A stretch of 64,000 nucleotides of DNA from Camelus bactrianus. Taxonomy: Eukaryota; Chordata; Mammalia; Artiodactyla; Camelidae. The position numbers and the translations under genes were made by a program. Shown in pieces: positions 14,201 to 29,200 of this stretch. The stretch spans positions 27,086,501-27,150,500 of the forward strand of contig NC_133558.1 in assembly GCF_048773025.1 (NCBI RefSeq), given 5' to 3'. How positions within the stretch are numbered: the first letter of the stretch is position 1; the number at the start of each line of letters is the position of its first letter. Under the pieces are notes generated by a model that did not search any database, was not told the DNA's origin, and was given only the letters and a program-made list of their open reading frames with translations.

Positions 14201-17200
14201 ATCCCAATCTATTTTTAATTGTAATGTTTCCCTTTGTCCTTTTTTCCAGAATGTTTGGGAAGAGACATTTGGCCAGAGAGAGAAATCAAAATCACCCGTT
14301 GTTAGGTAAGTTTTCTTTTTTACCTTTAATCATATTTTTTTTCAGCTGTAGATGGTTACATATGATTTAAAAAACAAAATACGAGACTAAATGCTTCTAA
14401 ACTTTTATTAAAAAATAGAGAGAAGCTTTATTAGTGAATTTGTTAATTTTGAAGTGGATTTTCCATTTCTTTTCCATGTTGAATGTTTAAATTTCAAGTT
14501 GGGTCCTATCACTTTGCCTGAGAAGTGCCAACATTTAGTAAGAATCTTTGTAAGTCAGAGTTAAGCTGTTGAGGTCTGATCTGCTTGTTGTTGATCATCT
14601 TTAGGGGGAAATTTCTCATTCTGAAATAGTAAAGATAGCACCGACACTGTTCCACCCATACTATATATCCCAATCTTTGTTTTATCTACTTCTATTCGTC
14701 CATTATTTTCATGTGGTGGTGACAGACTTTTAACACTAAATTGTTACAATGGAAATTTTTGCAATAAGCTAAGAAGATATGATAGTCTCCATGCCCATGT
14801 GCTGCCTAACTGTTCCAAATGTTATTACTTGGGCTTTGGAGCAAGCCCCCCAAGCCCAACACACATTTCTGTATCATGAAGGGTTGATTTTCTAGAAAGA
14901 GATGTGAAGGTTCATCAAAGAATGGGATTCTGTCAAAGATACTGGGGGAAAAGCCGTTCTGAGAGTCACCTTTATAAATTAATTCAAATAAATAAGTGTC
15001 TGCTAAAAACCACAGGTGTTAGGTGCTCCCTGTCTCTCTACAGACCGGGAGAAAGAACTAGAAGCCTTCCAAATGGCACAGCAGAGATGTTTGCACCTGA
15101 AGAAGGGACAAGCAGTTCTGTATGAAGGTGGAAAAGGCTATGGAAAAAGTCAGCTGTTGGCTGAAATAAACTTCCTGGCCCAGAAAGAAGGACACAGGTA
15201 AAGACTTGTGCTATGCACCTATTTGTTTTGGGGCTCCTTTGCCTCGTTGGTGAGACTCTTGTGTTGTTAGATTCAGAATCATTGGGCTGGTGGAGTGAGT
15301 AACCTCTCTGTGGATCAGGGGACTCCCAGTGACCACAGTAACATTCATCAGGGTGTTGCCACTGAAGCTGAAGGAAGCAGATTCCAAGCAGCGCTTCTAT
15401 GCCATCCAGACCCTCATGGCTATCTTCTTTGAGATTGATACATGCCCAGCCTGTTACCGGCAAGAGTGCCTCTTCAAACAGCTCCATGGGATGGTGGAAG
15501 AACCGCTTCACTGTCTTTTTAATGACCTCTTCTTTGTGAAGGTAATGAAGGCAGTAGCTCTCTGAACTGGATTATTTGTATTTTTGGTGGATAGTTGGAC
15601 CCAGGATTGTCTTCTAATCTAACACCTGTTGGCCATATGTATATGCATAGTCTAAGAACACATAGTTAGCAGTGGCAGGATCAAGATTTGAAAAGCCTTT
15701 GACACCAAAACCCAGGTTTTTTCCTTTTTTGAGAAGAGTGGATTCTAGGACTGACTCTCAGTCTTGCCAGCTGTATGTCTTGGCACAAATCACTTAGCCT
15801 CTCTGAGCCTCAGTTTTTTTTCACCTGTGAAATGATGATGATAGTACTTTATATGGGTTTTGCATGAATTTTGTAAAGGATGTAATATATAAGAGATTGC
15901 ATTGTAAATGTGAAAGTGCTAAAATTTGTCCAGGTGATACTGACCAGTCGAGCATCTCCAGCAATTACATCCACGTGTTCTTGAGTCAGTTGCAGTGTTC
16001 TGTTTTTTAACCTTACCTTCCCTATCCCAGGCCATGGAGTATGTCACTTGAACTAGCATCTGAATCTCAAAAGCTTCCAGTGGTCTAGGATTTATGTGGT
16101 CTCCAGCAGCGAGTAGGCTAAGAATTCCTTGGTCCACAATTCCATTTATTCATCTTCCATCACTTCTCCTAATCTGCCCCAGCATGCAGGATGTTGTATT
16201 GAGTGAAAAATAGAAAAAATGAAAATTTGTCCAATCCTTCAGCATAGCACTTGCTTAAGCCAGGCCTTACCTGGGACTCTGGCCAAAGCAGTCAAGTAAT
16301 AGGCTCACTTTGGCTCTCAGGTCCATGATAGCTCATGTGCCAGCCTGACACGGTGCTGGAGACATCCACTGCGATTCTTTCTCACAGGTGTCATGCATAC
16401 GTTCATTATAGTATACTTGGAAGCATGGGGGTACTGGAGTTGTCCAAATTGACATTACTAAGTCTGACCTGTCACTTTACTCCTTAGTCATGATCCTTTA
16501 AAGATTTGCCAGAGTCTGGTATGGAAAGGAGCGCACTCTCTCTAACCACCAGTGGACTTTCAGTCTGCCCTCTGAACTGCATATGAATGTTGGATTAGTA
16601 TTTGTAACCCTATGCCTAGTCCTGTGGAAAGCTATTCTCACTCAAAATAGAATCATTTTCTGTTCCCTTTTGAGAACCTGTATATTTTTATTAGATTGTC
16701 ATTTTGAAAGATAATATCTGAATAATTTTCCCGGTCAGTTTCCCTTATCCTTCAGAGTTTCACACATGGATGACCTGGCCAGACAAAAGAAGGTTAAAGC
16801 ATGTTTTTTTCAAGTGCTTCAGAAGGTGGGTACTTTTGCTACATGCCGTCAACTCTTAACATGTGCAGATAGTTTATGCTCATTTTAATCTATCTCCATC
16901 ATACCTTGACTTAGGCATTTCTTCATTGTTTGTATCTATCTTTTTAAAAAATTTTGTATATATATATTTAGATTTTTTTAAATTTTATTAATTTTTTTGA
17001 TGGGGAGGAGGTATTTTTTTAAAGTGTATATGAGTGGGCATGGTAACTGGTAGTTTTAGCAAGCACTCCTAGGTGATTCTCATATGCAGCCTGGTCTGGA
17101 AGCTGGTTTAAAATACTATGAATTCCCACAGTTTGAAGCTTTTGCCAAAATGAAATATTTGAAAGCTTCATATTTGATTTGGAGAATATTTTGATGCTCA

Positions 17201-20200
17201 TTTCATGTTTCAGTTAGAGTATATTCTTGTTCAAAGAAACTCAGTAGATTTCTTTAGGAATTAGATATACAGGCTATATTTTATATTTATGAAGTAAAAT
17301 ATTACCTGGACTTAGGATACATTTTACTCTGAAAATCCCAGCCTATGTTGACATTTTACTTAAAATTATTGATGGGAAATTTATGGTAGATTTGAAAATA
17401 AAGTGACTTCATTTCTAATCAGAGGTTGTCATTGTTTCCTTGCTGTTATTTCCAGGCAGTGAGGGAAACACCACTGATTTTCCTCATTGACGAGGCCCAG
17501 TATATGGATGCAGCTTCCTGGGAGTTTTTGGGAACATTGCTCTCCAGTGTGCCCATCATCATGGTGATGACATTGACCCCCACCTTCACCCTGTGTGGCT
17601 GGGCCCAGCACTTCCTGCAGAGCCCTCAGGCCATCCTTGTACCCATTTCGAAGTTGGCAGAGACCTCACTGCTGAGAATGGCATGTTGGGAACTGGGGGT
17701 GGTGAGCATCCCCCAAGAGCTACAGATGTGAGTGGCTAGGACCAGCTGGGCACTTCATTAAGGGAGGAGCTGGTGCCATAATATAAGTGAGAAGGCTCAG
17801 GTCTCACCAAAGTTGAGGGATAGAATGACGTTAGCAACCATGGTGAGGCCCAAAACTAGATTTAAAGGTAGACAGTCTCCTAGTACCCAGTAAAGGACTA
17901 TCTCCCCAGGCCGTTCATCCAGGTTTTCACAGGTCTGTTGGGACCTGGATGACTTGCTTTACATGTCCATTATGTGTGGTCAGGCCAGTTTTTGTCAGGC
18001 CCTTTAGCAAGGGGATGTTAGTTCCTTTTAACATCAATAGAAGGAAGATAGGTGAGAGAAAAGTTACTGCCAAAATACATTTCAAAACCAATCAGAAACT
18101 TTTTTTAACATTTTTATGGCGAGGCTTCCTTCTGTTAGTGTATATCATCAAGAACTGACTTTAACAACAGAAGAAATATTCCTCAGTATGAAATACCCTT
18201 ATGCTTGGCTTTCTTCAAGTGGACATCTTTAGTCAGTGGACATCTTTAATCCCCTACTTACCTCTCTACAGCTACCTTCTCCGCAGGTGCTTTGGAAACC
18301 CCTTTTACTGTGAGGTCTTATGCCAGGACCTTCTCTCTAAGAACATATTGCTCTTTCATGACCTCCAAAAGGAGGAGGAGGAGACTAGCAAGTGGGAGAC
18401 CCTCTCAGGTAAGCTGAGTACCCCAGGGTTCTGCCCTGGTCCTGCTGCTGGAGTTCATTCTTGACCATGGCATCACCTGGCCCTTATGAAGCATGTGTCT
18501 ATTCCCTACCGGCATCATAAGCAAGGTTAGGCCTTCCTGGCTAAGTGTACTATACAGATAATATGTAGTTATGTTGAAAACACTAAATCCCTGCCTCAGG
18601 TAAAGTAATTGAGTCAATCTACTTTAGTTCCTTTTTGAGCAGCCCAGGAGGTGAAGATAGGAAAATAGGATTTATAAACATCAGAGTCCACTAGAAAGGA
18701 TTGATAAACTTGAGAGTCCAATAGAGAATTGCACGTTACTGATGAGAAGGGTGACGTGATAATCTGAATGAGGAATGGAAGAAGGGAGGAGGAAAGAGAG
18801 AGAAGTATGTGTAAAATCCAGAAAGGCATCCTGGAGCTGTGAGGTAGCAGAATCAAGGGCTATTGGAAGGTAAACAGGAAGGGTGAGAATGTTGGATACC
18901 ATGTGGTACAGAAAATGTTCATTTCTAAGAGAAAATTAGAGAACCGGGAGGATGGGTGGGTAAACTACTTTAAATCTTATAGCTCCTTTCATCTTAATCC
19001 TTTTAGTTTCTTGACTAAATTCTTGTATTTTTGTATCTTTAAAACCACAGTCACTAAGCATGGCATTTTCCTCAGTCGTAGTCTTCTTTTCCTACAGCCA
19101 ATGCCATGAAATCCACAATGTATAGTATTTCTCCTGCCAGCTCTGAAGACCAGGACCTTTATGTATGTACAGTCAAGGATGATGTAAACTTGGATACAGT
19201 GCTTCTCCCACCATTATTAAAAGGCAGGTCCCCTAAAAACCTCAAGTAAACCAATTACAGATATCATTGCACTTAGTAATTTGGTGGTTGATTGAGTATA
19301 GGTCTCTCATTATCATGCTAGCTTTATTTCTTTAAAAAAGAAACCTGCCTTCCAGAAATAAATTTTGGCACTACCAGAAGAGCTCTTAAACACTTGTAAT
19401 GCTATCTGAGTAATGTTTTACTTAAGTAAGCCCACTGTTCTCTTTGAGGCTGACTGATTATCTGGAAAAGTTTTCTAGTTATTTAATAAAAATTATGTCC
19501 TGAGTTTCCCTTTGTGCATATTCCTGTGCTGGAGGAGACAGTGAACAAGGGAGACAATGTTACTGAAGTTTAAGAAAATCCATGGTGGTAGTGAGGAGAC
19601 AGTGTTACGCACATAGCAGGAATTTCATAAAAAGAGTACAAAGAAAGTTTATAATGAATGATGAGATAAAGAGTAAAGAAGCCATCAGAATTGGGTATAT
19701 ATAATTAGAGAGGATCTTCTTCTTAGAGACAAGGAGGTTTTGGGTTTTTTTTTTCCTTAATATTCTATTCAGGTATTTGGTGGGCAGGGTACTTTGCTAA
19801 CCTTCTTGAGGAAAATTATGATGAATAAGTAGGCCTTCAAGTCAAATATGTTCTTGCTGAGAATATAGGATATGCATATGAAACAGCAGTACAGAACACC
19901 TTGGTAATTAAGAGCCAGGACTCTGGGGTCAGAAAAACCTGGGTACCTTTGGCTCCTCCACTTACTGGCTGTGAAACCTTAGATAAGCTTAGATCTAAGT
20001 CTTAGTCTTCTCATCATTCAGATGGGGTTAATGATAGTTCCTACCTCATGGGGTTGGTTGAGGATGAAATCAAATAAATCATGGTGCATAATATACATTC
20101 AATGAATGTTAGCTATTATAAGCTATTCACTCTGGTGGTTTTAGGTCCATCTGGACAGTTATATACCTACAGCCGTGATAGGCCACACTTAGCATTGGCT

Positions 20201-23200
20201 TTACTAACTTAGAAGCATGCAGGTCAGGAAACAGCACTCTAGCAGAACAGCAGCAAGTGGTTTTCTTCAGTGGGAATCCCCACAGCAGTTTCCACTGCTA
20301 TCTCTGGAGCCTCAAGGAATAGCTTAGATGTGATGGAATGAGGTCACTCATCCCTCCTGGATGAGTGCTTGGATGCCCCATTTCCCAGCTAGGAACTGGC
20401 ATCTCTTATAATAGCCATCTAGGCATAACCTCCAGGCCCTGCCAGGAGTGTGACCTGTCACAAGAATTACTATACCCAGGGAAGCCCAAAACTGTGGCTT
20501 ACCACCAGGTATTTGTACCTTTTTCACAGTTCTCCTAGTCCAAATTCAATTTCCTATGAGGGATCACTCTTAGCATAAGCAATGTTACCTGGTAACTCAG
20601 CTGGCATTCTAATTTTATCAGGGTCCTGGGAAAATAGCTAGAAAGTTAATCCACATGGAAAGAAAAAGCTAAAATGAATGGTTCAGTCAGCAAAGCCTTG
20701 GTCTAAATGAAAGGCCAAAGCTAAATTGTGAAAGGCCATATAAGTTATAAGAGTATTTAAGAAGGGTGCTGGCATGATTATATTTGTACATGAGGCGTAT
20801 AATCCAACCACTAGTTAGTGTGTCTTAGGGCTAAGAATGAGAGGAACTTGGAGATGTTCAAAACAGAGTAGTATGGTGATCCAGGTGAAAATGACTGCTT
20901 ATAGTAAAATTGTTCGGGAAGAATCATATTCAAGAATATTTAGAAAGATAATGAGCAGGTGACTGGTGGTTGTGAGGGAGAGGAAAAAGTTTAGAATTAA
21001 TCCAAGATTTTGGGCTTGGTGGCTTACTGGTCAGAATATGGAGAGATTTAGTAAAATACTTTAGTTAATTCAGATCTTTACAGTTACTTGAATTCTGGGA
21101 CCTGGAAGCCAACCTCAGTGTTTAGTTGAAAGTAGGAGGAAAATGGGAAGAATTGTTAGTACAGGATTCAGAGCACAACTTCAGGTCTACCAACAAAAGG
21201 TTTTGGTGACCATGAGGAGTACAGTTTCAGTGTTTTGGTGAAAACCTGATTGTTGGTTGAATAATAAATGGGGAATGGGGACAAAAGAGGACATGGAGAT
21301 AAGGCTCTTTCAAGAGATTTGGCTGAGTGAAAAAGGAGTGGGCAAAAAGCAAGCCTTTTTTTTAAATGAACACAATGTATTATTAGCACAGTATATTCTG
21401 TTTGTAGAAAGCTTATTCACTACTTTTTTTTTTTCCTTCAGAAATAGCAGTGAACCAACTGGATCAATTGAACCCAGAGGAGCAGTTGCTGGTTAAGTGT
21501 GCAGCAGTCATCGGTCACTCCTTCCACATAGATCTACTGCAGCACCTCCTGCCTGGCTGGAGTGAAAGTAAGCTACTTCAGGTGCTAAGGGCTCTTGTGG
21601 ACATACATGTGCTCTGCTGGTGCAGCAAGAGCCAAGAGCTTCCTGCTGAGCCAATATTAGTGCCTTCCTCTATCGAGATTATTGAACAAACCAAAGAGAA
21701 GAGAAAGCCAGGTGAGGAAGAGCTATTTATTCCCTTGTTCTCAGGCCCAAATAGAGAGCTTTGGGTGAGGGTATCTGTGTTCAGAAAGAGCATCCGTATC
21801 ATAGATCACAGGCCCACTCTCTTAAAGCTTATGTCTAAGAAATTGGGAAAAGTGCTTATTTTAATCATGGAGGAGCCATGGTTATAGTAAATGAATGGCC
21901 TGTGTTTTTTAGAGTTGTCTTAATTTCAAGAATTCTAGTTCCTTGTTAATCCCATGTGTTAAGTATTTGTGTTTTGATTTTTGGTTCACAAAATATTGCC
22001 ATAGTCTTTTATTGGCTTTTTGGGATAAATAAAAAGAAATAAAGATGAACTATTTCTAATTTTAGAAGGTTATAAGGAAGTTAAACACATGTGACACTGA
22101 AACAGACATCAATAACGCAAAATATATGTTAAATAGCTGCAATCTCAAATTCCCCACCTGAAAGAATAAAATTGTGGCATAAGCTACTCAGAACACATAT
22201 AACCCACAGATAATTTCCCTTTGACTTTGAAATATGTTTGGGCCTTATATTTGGGCAGAGCCTTTCTGATTATTTGATATTTACGATACTTTTTAGTAAA
22301 AAAAAGCTCAACTTAGAAGAAACAACTAAGAAATCTATTCAGTGTAGTTCTGTACCACTGATCATTTCTTCCCTCTTGTACTTTATATTAAATATGATCA
22401 GTGTCACTCTCAGATTGGTATAAAATTTTTTATGCAAAGAAAGCAGTAATACGAAGTAAGAATTAGAAATAAAATTTTCTTATAAACTAGCAGCATGTGC
22501 TTGGGAATTTGCTACCTGGTAGCATAAAAGGACTTTAAGTGAGACTCTCACTTAGATTTTCCTGTATTTCAGATACTGCCTCTCCTCTCAGGCTACGGGA
22601 GGGACTATCCCTGCTTCAAACCGAGGACCTAGAATTTGGAGTGCCTCTTCTGCGGGAAGCAGCTTGGGAGCTGTGGCCCAAGGCACAACAGGTAGCCCTG
22701 CACCTTGAATGTGCCTGCTTTCTTCAAGATTTGGCCTGCCGCTGTGGGAGCTGTCAGGGGGGTGACTTTGTCCCCTTCCACCGTTTTGCCATCTGTTCTG
22801 CTAAGAGTTCCAGTGGGACCTCCCGATTCTGTAGCTACAGAGATACTGGCTCAATACTAACACGAGTGATCACAGACAAATTGCAGCTGCCTTCTCCCCA
22901 AGGTAAATCCAGGGGGCAGACAGGGGACGTGTGGGCAGCACTTCTTATTCATGTACTTGGAGCTCTTCATCCAAAAGGTGAAATCAGATTAAGGGAGAAA
23001 AATAAGTGAAAGAGCCATTTATCCCTGAAATACCAGAAATAAGAAAAATGTAATCTCAAAGGTAAAAGGAACTGTAGAGATCATACTTGTTTCGGCTGGC
23101 AATCTTGGGCAAGTTATTTAACCTCAATTAATTGAGGAAAATAATAATACCAATTTCACAGGATTGTCGTGAGGATTAAATGAGTTAAAATATATAAAGT

Positions 23201-26200
23201 GCTTTGAATAGTGCCAAGCACATGGTTAGTGCTCAGTACATTTTTGTTACTGTTTTTATAATTATTCAGCTCAGTACACGTACATGGAGTCCTTGTGTGT
23301 ATCAGATGCTGTGTTAAGAATACAAAATAAAATTATCAGTTTTTTGGGGGTGATGCAGACATATAAATAAAGAATTCCAATATGGTATGGTAAGGGTGAT
23401 GAAAATAGACTATGCAGGGATTGGGTACATCGAGAAAGGGCCATTAGCCCAGCCTGAGAAAGGAGTAAGATAGGACTCTCCCCTGAAGGAGATGATGCCA
23501 GAAGTGAGATTTGAAAGATAAGTAAGAGCTAGCTACTTAAAGAAGATTCGTTAGTGGATAGATATTCTCCCAAATCTGTAATCCTTCTACCACGTCCCAG
23601 GTAAGAGTTCTTCCTCTTTGTTTTAACATTTTCAGTTAGCTTACGTTGTAGGACAGTCCATTTCATTGTCAGTAGCTGTCAGAAAGCTGCTTTCATCCAG
23701 GTGAAATCTACCATCTTGCAACTTTTTCATGCATTTTTTCAGAGTTGTACCTTCTTTCATATTTGAAGACAGCTATCAAGACCCAGCGAAATTGTCTCTT
23801 TTTCTACTTTGTTAGAAGAAGAGTTGGTGTTGGTGTTGGCAGGGGAGAGGGATATGGGAGAGATGATAAATTGGTGGTGGTAAAAGACCAAAATGAAGGT
23901 GTTGACCTATGATCCTAATACCTCATCTGGCTGTAACATTCTTAATGACTCTATGAAGGTGGACCAGTGACTTGGAGAAATTGGTCACTGGCTGATGAGC
24001 TCTGTGGGCATTTGCACTTTTGTACTTTCTGAGGGAAAAGAGGAAAGCAACAGTGAATGTCCTGGTTGGTGTTATGAAGAAATCGCATTATCATTCATAT
24101 TTCCTATATGACCTTTTGTTTTTGAGAGGTCACTATCAGCTTTAGATTAGACAGCCTAGTCAATCTGGGTGTGAGAGGCTTAAGACATTTCCAGCACAGC
24201 TGAACCCTGAGGAGGCTTCCCAGACCCAGGGCCTCTGTGCATGGCCATGCAAAACAGGTACTGCCTACACCTGGAGGGTTCTGTTCACAGGCTGCGATAG
24301 GATGGTGCCCTGGGAATTGTGCATTGCAGTGGTGCTGCCAAGTTCCAGTTTCCTTAGTTACCTTAGCCTTACTTTACCTTATAAGACATCATTAAATAAT
24401 CAGAGAACCAGTTCTTTTATTTAACACAAGTCCTCCCTATAACAGTTCTCTTGGACTTCTTTTCAATCCCACCTCCTATGTTGCTGAGTTGTAATAGGTA
24501 ACATCTCCACATCATTCCCAGTCTTTGCTTTTTGATCAGAAGACAGCTGCAGAGGAAGAGTCAAATCTGGAGGATAAAGTGTATTTAAGGCCAGCTAGGT
24601 AAAGCTGAAAACCCCCACTGGCCCACTGAAAACCCCCACTGACTGGTGAACTGTGGCATCTTGTGCCTTCATGATTTTCTTCACTAGGTCTTAGGCTCTG
24701 TGGTTCACTCCCATCTATTCATAAACCTGATCCATATATATTCATGGATTTTTACTATTAGAATTAGCCAGCCAGCCAGATGGACACATTCTTTATTCTT
24801 TTCTTTTGCAGACAGAATTAGGAATTGGTTTGGGAGGTTTGCAAATGAAAGGAGTTACCATTTGAATCACAGATAGTTGCCTTTAAGAAAAAAATTTAGC
24901 ACCCTAATTTTGTGTGTAAGGCTAATAGTAAACCCAAATTTACCATTTTTATAATGAGGGAGGCAATTAGCTCATGAACTAAGCTGCAAAGGAAATAGAG
25001 TCAGGAATTTTAAATGTTCTCAGTTAATACCCGGCATGGGTAATTAAAGATAATCATCTTTTTTTCCCTACAGATAGTTTTCAGTTCCAGACAAAATCAC
25101 CCAGAAGTCAGGAGGCCTTCACAAATGAACACTACAGGTAGATGGAGATGCTGAGAGTGGGCATGAAGGGGGCCAGAAAGTGAGACACAGATGATCGTTA
25201 AACTAGGGTATTCACCTTACCTGCAGACAAGGAAGGCAGCTGACCGTCCAGGAGTGGTGACTCTTGTGCTTGGCCCCAAATTCAAGCTAACAGAGAATCA
25301 GAAAGGCAATTTTTGATTCTTTGTAGGGAAATTATTTCTTAGTGGTAGAGAAAAACTTTAATTACTCTCAAATGCTTTGTACATACAGATTTTTTTTTTC
25401 TGCTGTAAATTTGCCTTCTCAATTACTTTTGAACCCAGATGATATTAAAATGACTTTATTTCCATAACCATGAACCTCCTGACTTTCTAATGTCTTATCA
25501 GTTTTAAATGTCGCTACCTTGAACCCACCAGCCACTCTAGAGTTTCCTATCCCATTTATCCAACCTGATTTCTTACAGTTTTCAAACAAAAATCTATATT
25601 CCACACAAATCACCCCTACACTTACCTTTTGTCTTTACTCACACAGTTCTCCCTTTTAAAAATACTCAGTGGCATCCACATTCTTCCACTTATCAGAGTG
25701 TTCACCATCCTTCAGAGCCCTCCTCAGTTCCCACATTTTTTCAATCATTCTGTCTCAGAGAGATCAGCCCTCTTTTGAACTCATGGTGCCTGTGGAAAGT
25801 ACACTGGATTAATAGCTAGAGAGGTGAACTCCAGTTTTGGTTCTACATGGTAGCTGTGAGGTCGTATATAAGTCACTTACACTCTCTGAGCCTCAATTTC
25901 TTCATCTGTAAAAGGTAAATTTGGCTGTCTGAATGGCAAGGTTATTGTAGGATAAGATGGTAACATTGTGTAAAATAATATTCAAAGTGCCATGACAGAA
26001 TTCAAATGTACTAATAGAGAAATGTATTATTTACTGCTTTGTATCATTTTTTATGTCTTCGTGGAATACTGTTTAATTTACTCTTCAGATATGGTCATTT
26101 CCCCATTTAGTTTGTGAGATACTTAGATTGGCTTTGGGTTTTTAAAACTCCCTAATAGGGCTTTGCCGTTATAGATCAGGTCCCTGACTTTCAAAAACTT

Positions 26201-29200
26201 ATGGAGTGATTGAGGAGAAGGATAGACATAGAATTAATGAATTATAAAGGAAAGCTTCCTGGACAGAGTGGCTTTGAGACCTGGTAATGGCCTGGCAAGA
26301 GTGTCTGCTTTGTGGCCTCTCTCAGTTTTCATCTTCTCTCACAAAGAACAGAGGAAGAGTTCCTGGATCAAGTGAACTGGAGACTGGCTCAGACCAACCT
26401 GGAGAAAGATATGTTGACCACAAAGCCCTGCCACTGTGATGAGATCCTGAAGTTAGTGCTCTCACCCCTCACCCAGCACTGCCTGGTCATTGGAGAAACC
26501 ACGTGTGCATTTTATTACCTGCTGGAGGCTGCTGCTGCCTCCTTGGACCTGTCAGATAATTATATGGTGAGCAAGCTCTGCTCTCTGCCCCTGAGCTGAG
26601 CCAAGTGACTGAGGGAATTTGATTAGGATTTCTTACTGTCAAGTAGCCTGGAATGAAAAGTGGAGGAAAATGGGAGAAAGGAGCTGTAATGGGCCTAGGA
26701 GAAAACATGAAGTGGGAATGCGGTAGCGAAGGAGCAGCACGTGCTGTCGGCGCTGCCCCTGACTCCTGCATGCGTAGTCCATTTAGTCCCCATTTCTAAC
26801 TAAATCCAGCCCCAGTTCAAACTTGCCGAAACCTTGATCCAACCTTCACCCTAAGCACGTGCCTAGCAGCATCCGAATCCTAATCCAGTTACTCCATCTC
26901 TTGTCTTGTTTGGAGGCCTTCTTTTATTTGAGGAAGGCAAGCAGTCTTCTGGGCCAACCCTCAGCATTCTCATATTTGAAAAAGCACAAGGTGAAGATCT
27001 GTCAGTTTGAGGAGGCCACTTTCTGCCGTCTTCGATCAGAGGTGAGGGTGAGGGATGACGTTGAAGTTTGGGTTATTTCCCCTTGAGGGATACTTTGTTA
27101 TTTCTTTTAAAATCTCTTTGTTTTTTGTGTGTGATGATAAGTGTGATAAAAGGTTATACAAATTCAAAACAGAACTATATGTAGAGTGAAAGAGCTCTTA
27201 CTAATCCCATGTCACCCCTAGTGTAGTTAATAATGTAGTGCAAATTCCACCAGCTGTACACATACAGTCGTATCATTATTGTTTTCCATTTTTTACAAAT
27301 AGAATCATATTCTGTATTCTTTCTTCTGCAGCTGACTTTTATTCCTAATAATGCAGATTGAACATATTCACATATTGGCATGTATCCAATCATAGTTGTA
27401 GCTGCCAATACTACATTGTATCCATATGTCAAATTTATTTAATCATTCCCTTCTACATGCACATTTAAGTTATCTCTAATTTTTGCGTTATTATAAACAT
27501 TGGTACAGTGAATATTCTCATAAATATCTCTTTACTCCCTTGTGAGAGTGTTTCTATAAGAGAAATTTCCAGAGGTGGAAATGCTAAAGCAGAAGATATG
27601 AATATATTTAATAAATATGTTGCCAAATTGTCTGGCAGAATATTGTGTCAATTTGAGTTCTTCCCATTTCTTCACATCCCTACCAACATCAAATATTATA
27701 AGTCTTCTTTGTACTTGCTAATCCGTAAATGATAATTATATTTTAATGTATATTTCTTAATTAATAAGGTACATTATTTTTATATGTTTATTGGTCATTT
27801 ATTTCTGTGAATTACCTTTTCATGTACTTTTCTCATCGGAGTGTATATAAACTAATTTCCGAGTATGGGGGAGTGGACAAAATGGGTGAAGATGGTCAGA
27901 AGGTATAAACTTCCAGTTATAAGTTCTAGGGATGTGATGTACAGCATGTGACTGTAGTTAACAATTCAGTATTGTATATTTGAAAGTTGTTAGGAGTGTA
28001 GATCTTAAAAGTTCTCATCACAAGAAAAAAAATGTAACTGTGTGGTGCCAGAATTTAATTAATCTCATTATGGTGATAATTTTCCAGCATATACATAATG
28101 TTGAATCATTATGTTGTATTACTAAAACTAACAGAAGTTTCTATGTCAGTTACATAAAAAGAATTTTCACATTGTACACCTTAAACAATGTTATATGTCA
28201 GCTATATCTCAGTAAAGCTAGAAAGAAAAAAGGAACATACATTTCAAAGTCTCCTCCCTACCCCATCTCTCAGCTGCTGTGTCCCCTCCTCAAGGTTATA
28301 TATCTTTGTTTTCTACCAGAGGGGCTTGGCATACATAAATGCATATAATCTCCCCTCTTCCTTTGTTATATACAAATAGGAGCTTTCTGTACTCCATTCT
28401 ACTACTTGCTTTAAAGATAAATAAATAATATGCTTTGTAGATCATTCTGTATCATTTATAACAAATTTCCTCAGAGAATGAGATTTGTATAATGAATAGA
28501 AATTCTGGGGAAAGCATGCCATGAGACATTCCATTTTCAAAGAACACACAGGAGTAAATGTATTTATTCTGTGTGAATAACTCAGGACAACTCAGCAACT
28601 TCTCCCAGCCTCATTCCTGCTAAATCCAGCAGAACAAAATGTGTTGGAATAATTATTTATCAATTTATAAATAAAGACTCCATAAAACCATGAGGGTGTT
28701 TTGTTACAGAGCTGAGCTTTAAAATTAAAAAAAAAAGTAAATAAAAACTAATTTCAATGTCAACCTCAAGATACCCTGATTAGGAGAATAAACCTGATGT
28801 GTACAATGTCTTTAAACACCAAAGGGATTACTAGAGTTGTCCACAGTATTGCATTATTTATATTTCAGACAAAAGGTCTTTGAAGCAAAGTGAAATAATT
28901 ATTTCTTTCTCTTTATAAAAAAAGAATTATTGTGCAGTCTTCCCAAGATTGTACTGAAATCACCTTGGACTTTATCACTTTTTTGGTCGATTTAGCCTTA
29001 GAACATGAAGGTACATGATAACTTCAGGGTGGTTTCTCAGCTCCTACCCCTACATGCACTATGGCAGTACAACCTGTTTATGAAGTGAGATACAGGATTA
29101 GGTGATATCTCAGATGCTTTCATGGCATCTGAAACATCTTAGTCTCTGCACAAATGACAATCCCATCTGAGTCTGGCAGCATCACTTTATCACAGACTTC

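Noticed and set aside
15341-15351. Nearer acceptor for the exon at 15352 (CCACAG at about 15338)
   Set aside because: It gives the wrong frame. The acceptor ending at 15351 aligns residue for residue with human ADCY10.
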